Positions 61,611-64,000 of a DNA stretch of 64,000 bases are shown in pieces. A model generated the notes under the pieces. It saw only the letters and a program-made list of their open reading frames with translations. It had not been told where the DNA came from and did no database searches. Within the stretch, counting starts at the first letter, position 1. Each line of letters begins with the position of its first letter. Source of the DNA: JABCPH02 sp963524305 (GTDB lineage Bacteria; Fusobacteriota; Fusobacteriia; Fusobacteriales; Leptotrichiaceae); assembly GCA_963524305.1 (NCBI GenBank), contig CAURGH010000004.1, forward strand, positions 1 to 64,000, in the 5' to 3' direction. The position numbers were made by a program, and so were the translations under genes.

Positions 61611-63080
61611 TTGGCAGCGGCAAATTTTCAATTTGATACGGCACTGATTGAACCGATAATCAGTATGCTTGATACAGGAATGATAACCCTAATGGTTGTA
61701 ATATTGACACTCGCCTCATCATTTGCTGTGCTGGACTTATCATTTACAGCCTTCTTTAACTGGTCGGAAAATATAGGCAATACTCTTGTTGAAACTATAA
61801 AAAAACTTGTAAGATATGCGCTTACTTTTGGGCTTATAAAAATGTACAAGGGACTGCTGGATATGGCATATAAACTATTTTCCGATATAGGAAACTTATT
61901 TGGAGAAGGGCTGGGAAGTCCGTTAAAAGTGCAGAGCATTTGGGATAAATTATGGGAGGAATTAAGCAAGTTTTTAAATATAGGCTTAAAGTTTCAAGAT
62001 TTTTGGGCTATCCTGTACTTTATTCTCTTTATTATTGGATTCGTATTTTTAGTGTTTATAATATCCACAATAACAATAGCTATAATACAATTCCATGTAG
62101 TTGGAAAATTGGCAATAATATATCTTGCTTGTCTACCGCTTGACGCTTTGAGCGATATAGGTAGAAAAACTTTAGGAGCAATAGTTGGTTCAGGTACTCA
62201 ACTAATGGTTGCAGTTGCACTTTCATCTATGGGAGTAAAAATTTTAAAATCTTATCCTATTCCTGAAAATATAGGGGCAGAAAATAACGAGCCTCATACA
62301 ATAATTGTGTGGCTTGCGGTGTTTATAGTGATTTCATTTTTAATAAAAAATTATCAGAGCATAGCCTCGTTAATTTTGTATGGACAAGGCGGATTAAATG
62401 GCTCGCAGCTTGGGAATTTTACTGGAAATGTTGTTAGTGCAGGAGGCTCGGCTGTAGGAGGAGTTGCATCTTTATTGGGAAGTGCGGCAGTTGGCGGACT
62501 AGGTGCTGTAGTTGGTGCAGTTGCTGGAGGGATGTCTACTGGAGGAGCAGGAGCAATAGCAGGTATGAAGACAGGAGCGAAAATAGGCTCTAAAATAGGG
62601 AAATATCCTGGAAATCTGACTGCTTCGGCTGCTGAAAATGCAGGAAAAGCAATAAAAGTAATGACAATGGACTTTGATCCGATTGCTTCAGGCAGAAAAG
62701 CAAAAAATATAGCCAGCGATGGAATTAAAAAGTTTATGGGCAATAAAAAAGATGATACGAAAGATACCAAAGAAAATAAATCACAAGAAACAGAAAATAC
62801 AAACAGTAAAAATCAAAATTCTCAAAATGTAAATAAAGGAAATGAAGAAAATAAATCAGGAAATGCGGATAGAACAGCTGATACAAAAGAGGCTGAAGAA
62901 AAAATAAGAAGTGATAACAGCAAGAATGCCTCAAATAAGGATTCTCAAAAACAGACAAACGAAGGAAATAAAGACACGCAAAAACATTCAGAAAATACAA
63001 AAACAAAAGAAACTAAGAATAGTAATAACGAGACTTTTGCAGAATCTGAAATGAGGAGAGAAAAGGACAACAAGGAATAA
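61611..63080 (+). CDS. trbL: VirB6/TrbL-like polytopic channel protein
   Basis: Inner-membrane pore component. 489 residues, TTG start with AAGGAGG upstream. About five membrane helices in residues 10-250 (IISMLDTGMITLMVVILTLASSFAVL, the FWAILYFILFIIGFVFLVFIISTITIAI cluster, VGKLAIIYLACLPL). A Gly/Ala-rich segment (GGSAVGGVASLLGSAAVGGLGAVVGAVAGG, about 280-330) follows, then a long soluble tail rich in Asn, Lys, Glu, Ser and Thr. Such tails occur in TrbL of several elements. Last recognised transfer gene. Confidence 0.92.
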   Translation: MAAANFQFDTALIEPIISMLDTGMITLMVVILTLASSFAVLDLSFTAFFNWSENIGNTLVETIKKLVRYALTFGLIKMYKGLLDMAYKLFSDIGNLFGEGLGSPLKVQSIWDKLWEELSKFLNIGLKFQDFWAILYFILFIIGFVFLVFIISTITIAIIQFHVVGKLAIIYLACLPLDALSDIGRKTLGAIVGSGTQLMVAVALSSMGVKILKSYPIPENIGAENNEPHTIIVWLAVFIVISFLIKNYQSIASLILYGQGGLNGSQLGNFTGNVVSAGGSAVGGVASLLGSAAVGGLGAVVGAVAGGMSTGGAGAIAGMKTGAKIGSKIGKYPGNLTASAAENAGKAIKVMTMDFDPIASGRKAKNIASDGIKKFMGNKKDDTKDTKENKSQETENTNSKNQNSQNVNKGNEENKSGNADRTADTKEAEEKIRSDNSKNASNKDSQKQTNEGNKDTQKHSENTKTKETKNSNNETFAESEMRREKDNKE

Positions 63081-63133
63081 AATATGTAAGGACAATGACA
63101 ATAGAATATTAATCTAGTCTTAAAAAATTCAGA

Positions 63134-63161
63134 TTGAAAAAACTATTAGATGTGATATAAT
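63134..63161 (+). promoter_or_regulatory. Promoter of the antitoxin-GNAT pair
   Basis: TTGAAA at 63134-63139, 16-bp spacer, extended -10 TGATATAAT (TATAAT at 63156-63161), the same layout as 43676-43703. Confidence 0.75.
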
Positions 63162-63199
63162 ATTATTGTAAAAATAGAAATTTAAAAGAGGTGATAAGA

Positions 63200-63385
63200 A
63201 TGGCAACTTCAAGTTTTACAACAGAATTAAAATTTGATACAGAGGAAAAAGTTTCATCATTTTTAGAAGCTATTGAAAATGCAAAAAATAATAAACCACT
63301 AGATGTAGATGTAGAATATGAATTTATTAAGGGGAATGATATTAAAAAATTTTTTGAAGAAACTTCTGAAAAGAAAGGAGAATAA
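63200..63385 (+). CDS. Antitoxin-like small protein of a GNAT pair
   Basis: 61 residues, acidic. Start MATSSFTTELKFDTEEKVSSFLEAIENAKNNKPLDVDVEYEF fits the small antitoxins that accompany GNAT acetyltransferase toxins in Firmicutes and Fusobacteria. The rest is a short helix (DIKKFFEETSEKKGE). ATG 63200 has GAGGTGAT upstream; an in-frame GTG at 63191 overlaps that site. It overlaps the acetyltransferase start by one base (TAATG). Its likely role is neutralising the partner and autoregulation. Confidence 0.75.
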   Translation: MATSSFTTELKFDTEEKVSSFLEAIENAKNNKPLDVDVEYEFIKGNDIKKFFEETSEKKGE

Positions 63386-63954
63386 TGAAATTTACTACGT
63401 TTTCTTTAACAGAGTTATTATCACAAATTGGAGAAGATAAAGTTCGTAATAAATTAAAAGGATTTAGAAGTAAGGACAAAGACATTGAAAATTTTTTGAT
63501 AAATAAGGCTATTTTCTTTGAAAAAATTTCGATTTCTTCAACATATTTAATTTTTAATTCTGAAAAAGAATTAGCAGGCTATTTTTCCATAGCAAATAGA
63601 AGTTTAACACTTCAAAAGGAAGATTTAGATATAATTTCAAAAACTTTAAAAAAAAGATTAACTAAAAGTGCTTCTGAAAATAAATCAGGTGATTATGTAA
63701 TTAATAGTTTTCTTTTAGGTCAAGTTGGTAAAAACTTTAATTTAGAGAAAAATAATTTAACAGGAAATGAAATTTTAAAAATTGCGTATGAGTTATTATT
63801 AGAAATCAGACAGAAAATTAGAGTAAAATTTATTTGGCTTGAATGTCAAAATAATGAAAAAATCTTGAATTTTTACCAAAATTTTGGATTTTCTAAAATA
63901 GATAATTTTATTTCTGAAAGTGGCTATAATGTAATGATAATGGAATTAAAATAA
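63385..63954 (+). CDS. GNAT-family acetyltransferase, candidate toxin
   Basis: 189 residues. The C-terminal half shows the GNAT pattern: KELAGYFSIANRSLTL (strands 2-4), DYVINSFLLGQVGKNFNLEKNNLTGNEILKIAYELLLEIRQ (the QVGKN motif stands in for the Q/RxxGxG/A acetyl-CoA loop) and FIWLECQNNEKILNFYQNFGFSKID (terminal motif). The first 60 residues are extra and may be needed to reach the target. In TacT-type toxins the target is the amino group of charged tRNA; here the substrate is unknown. Paired with a small acidic protein as a toxin-antitoxin module. Confidence 0.75.
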   Translation: MKFTTFSLTELLSQIGEDKVRNKLKGFRSKDKDIENFLINKAIFFEKISISSTYLIFNSEKELAGYFSIANRSLTLQKEDLDIISKTLKKRLTKSASENKSGDYVINSFLLGQVGKNFNLEKNNLTGNEILKIAYELLLEIRQKIRVKFIWLECQNNEKILNFYQNFGFSKIDNFISESGYNVMIMELK

Positions 63955-64000
63955 ATTAATACAATAGTTTAAATGATGCCAAAAAAATGTATGGTGTAAA

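Noticed and set aside
62354..62770. 138-codon minus-strand frame rich in Pro/Ala
   Set aside because: Complement of the Gly/Ala-rich region of trbL; no independent coding signal.

Overview
The window looks like chromosome from a Fusobacteriota member of the Leptotrichia group. The DNA is very AT-rich, with many AGA/AAA/TTA codons. It has outer-membrane features: the tail of an autotransporter barrel, an OmpA-type lipoprotein and a KdsC-like phosphatase. It also encodes a type III glutamine synthetase and a complete lower mevalonate pathway. The genus is inferred from gene content, not from a database match.

Positions 1-41540 are ordinary chromosome. In order they carry: an autotransporter C-terminus; a tRNA-dihydrouridine synthase; an OmpA lipoprotein; a Gfo/Idh/MocA oxidoreductase; miaB; glutamate synthase gltBD facing a type III glutamine synthetase; three tRNAs (Ser-UGA, Ser-GCU, Arg-ACG); a small secreted protein; a NadR-like protein; the feoA-feoB iron operon with a short Cys-rich FeoB-associated peptide; a decayed Asp/Glu racemase; uppS-cdsA; tyrS; the mevalonate operon (mevalonate kinase, diphosphomevalonate decarboxylase, phosphomevalonate kinase, type 2 IPP isomerase); dps behind three tandem Fur/PerR-like boxes; pncB; a tetrapyrrole/cobalamin group (cobS, cobC-like, precorrin-2 dehydrogenase, hemB); a TPR protein; trkA-trkH; tpx; an HtrA lipoprotein; kdsC; a DhaL-DegV fusion; and tRNAs Val-UAC, Asp-GUC and Phe-GAA.

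From about 41540 to the window end lies an integrative and conjugative element (ICE) that appears to be inserted at the 3' end of tRNA-Phe. Its left end has a tyrosine integrase reading toward the tRNA, three 11-bp direct repeats, an XRE repressor and a divergent excisionase-like gene. A replication/partition block follows: an initiator carrying iteron-like 15-bp repeats, a DnaC-type loader, ParA and a DUF3102-like protein. After a few unknown small genes comes a MobA/MobL (MOBQ) relaxase, a probable oriT at 51028-51075, and a promoter with a leader containing two near-identical terminator hairpins. A long operon then encodes a Trb/VirB type IV secretion system: VirB2, B8, B9, B10, VirD4, a coiled-coil protein, VirB11, B3, B4, B5, B6. 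The last genes are an antitoxin/GNAT pair. No second copy of the tRNA-Phe 3' end is visible, so the right boundary lies beyond 64000.

The parts fit together: relaxase and oriT start DNA processing, VirD4 couples the DNA to the Trb channel, the initiator/loader/ParA set could replicate and maintain the excised circle, and the toxin-antitoxin pair could stabilise it. The most notable non-coding signals are the oriT, the duplicated terminator leader before the transfer operon, the iteron repeats inside the initiator gene, and the three-box operator at dps. No CRISPR array, rRNA gene or intact insertion sequence was seen.
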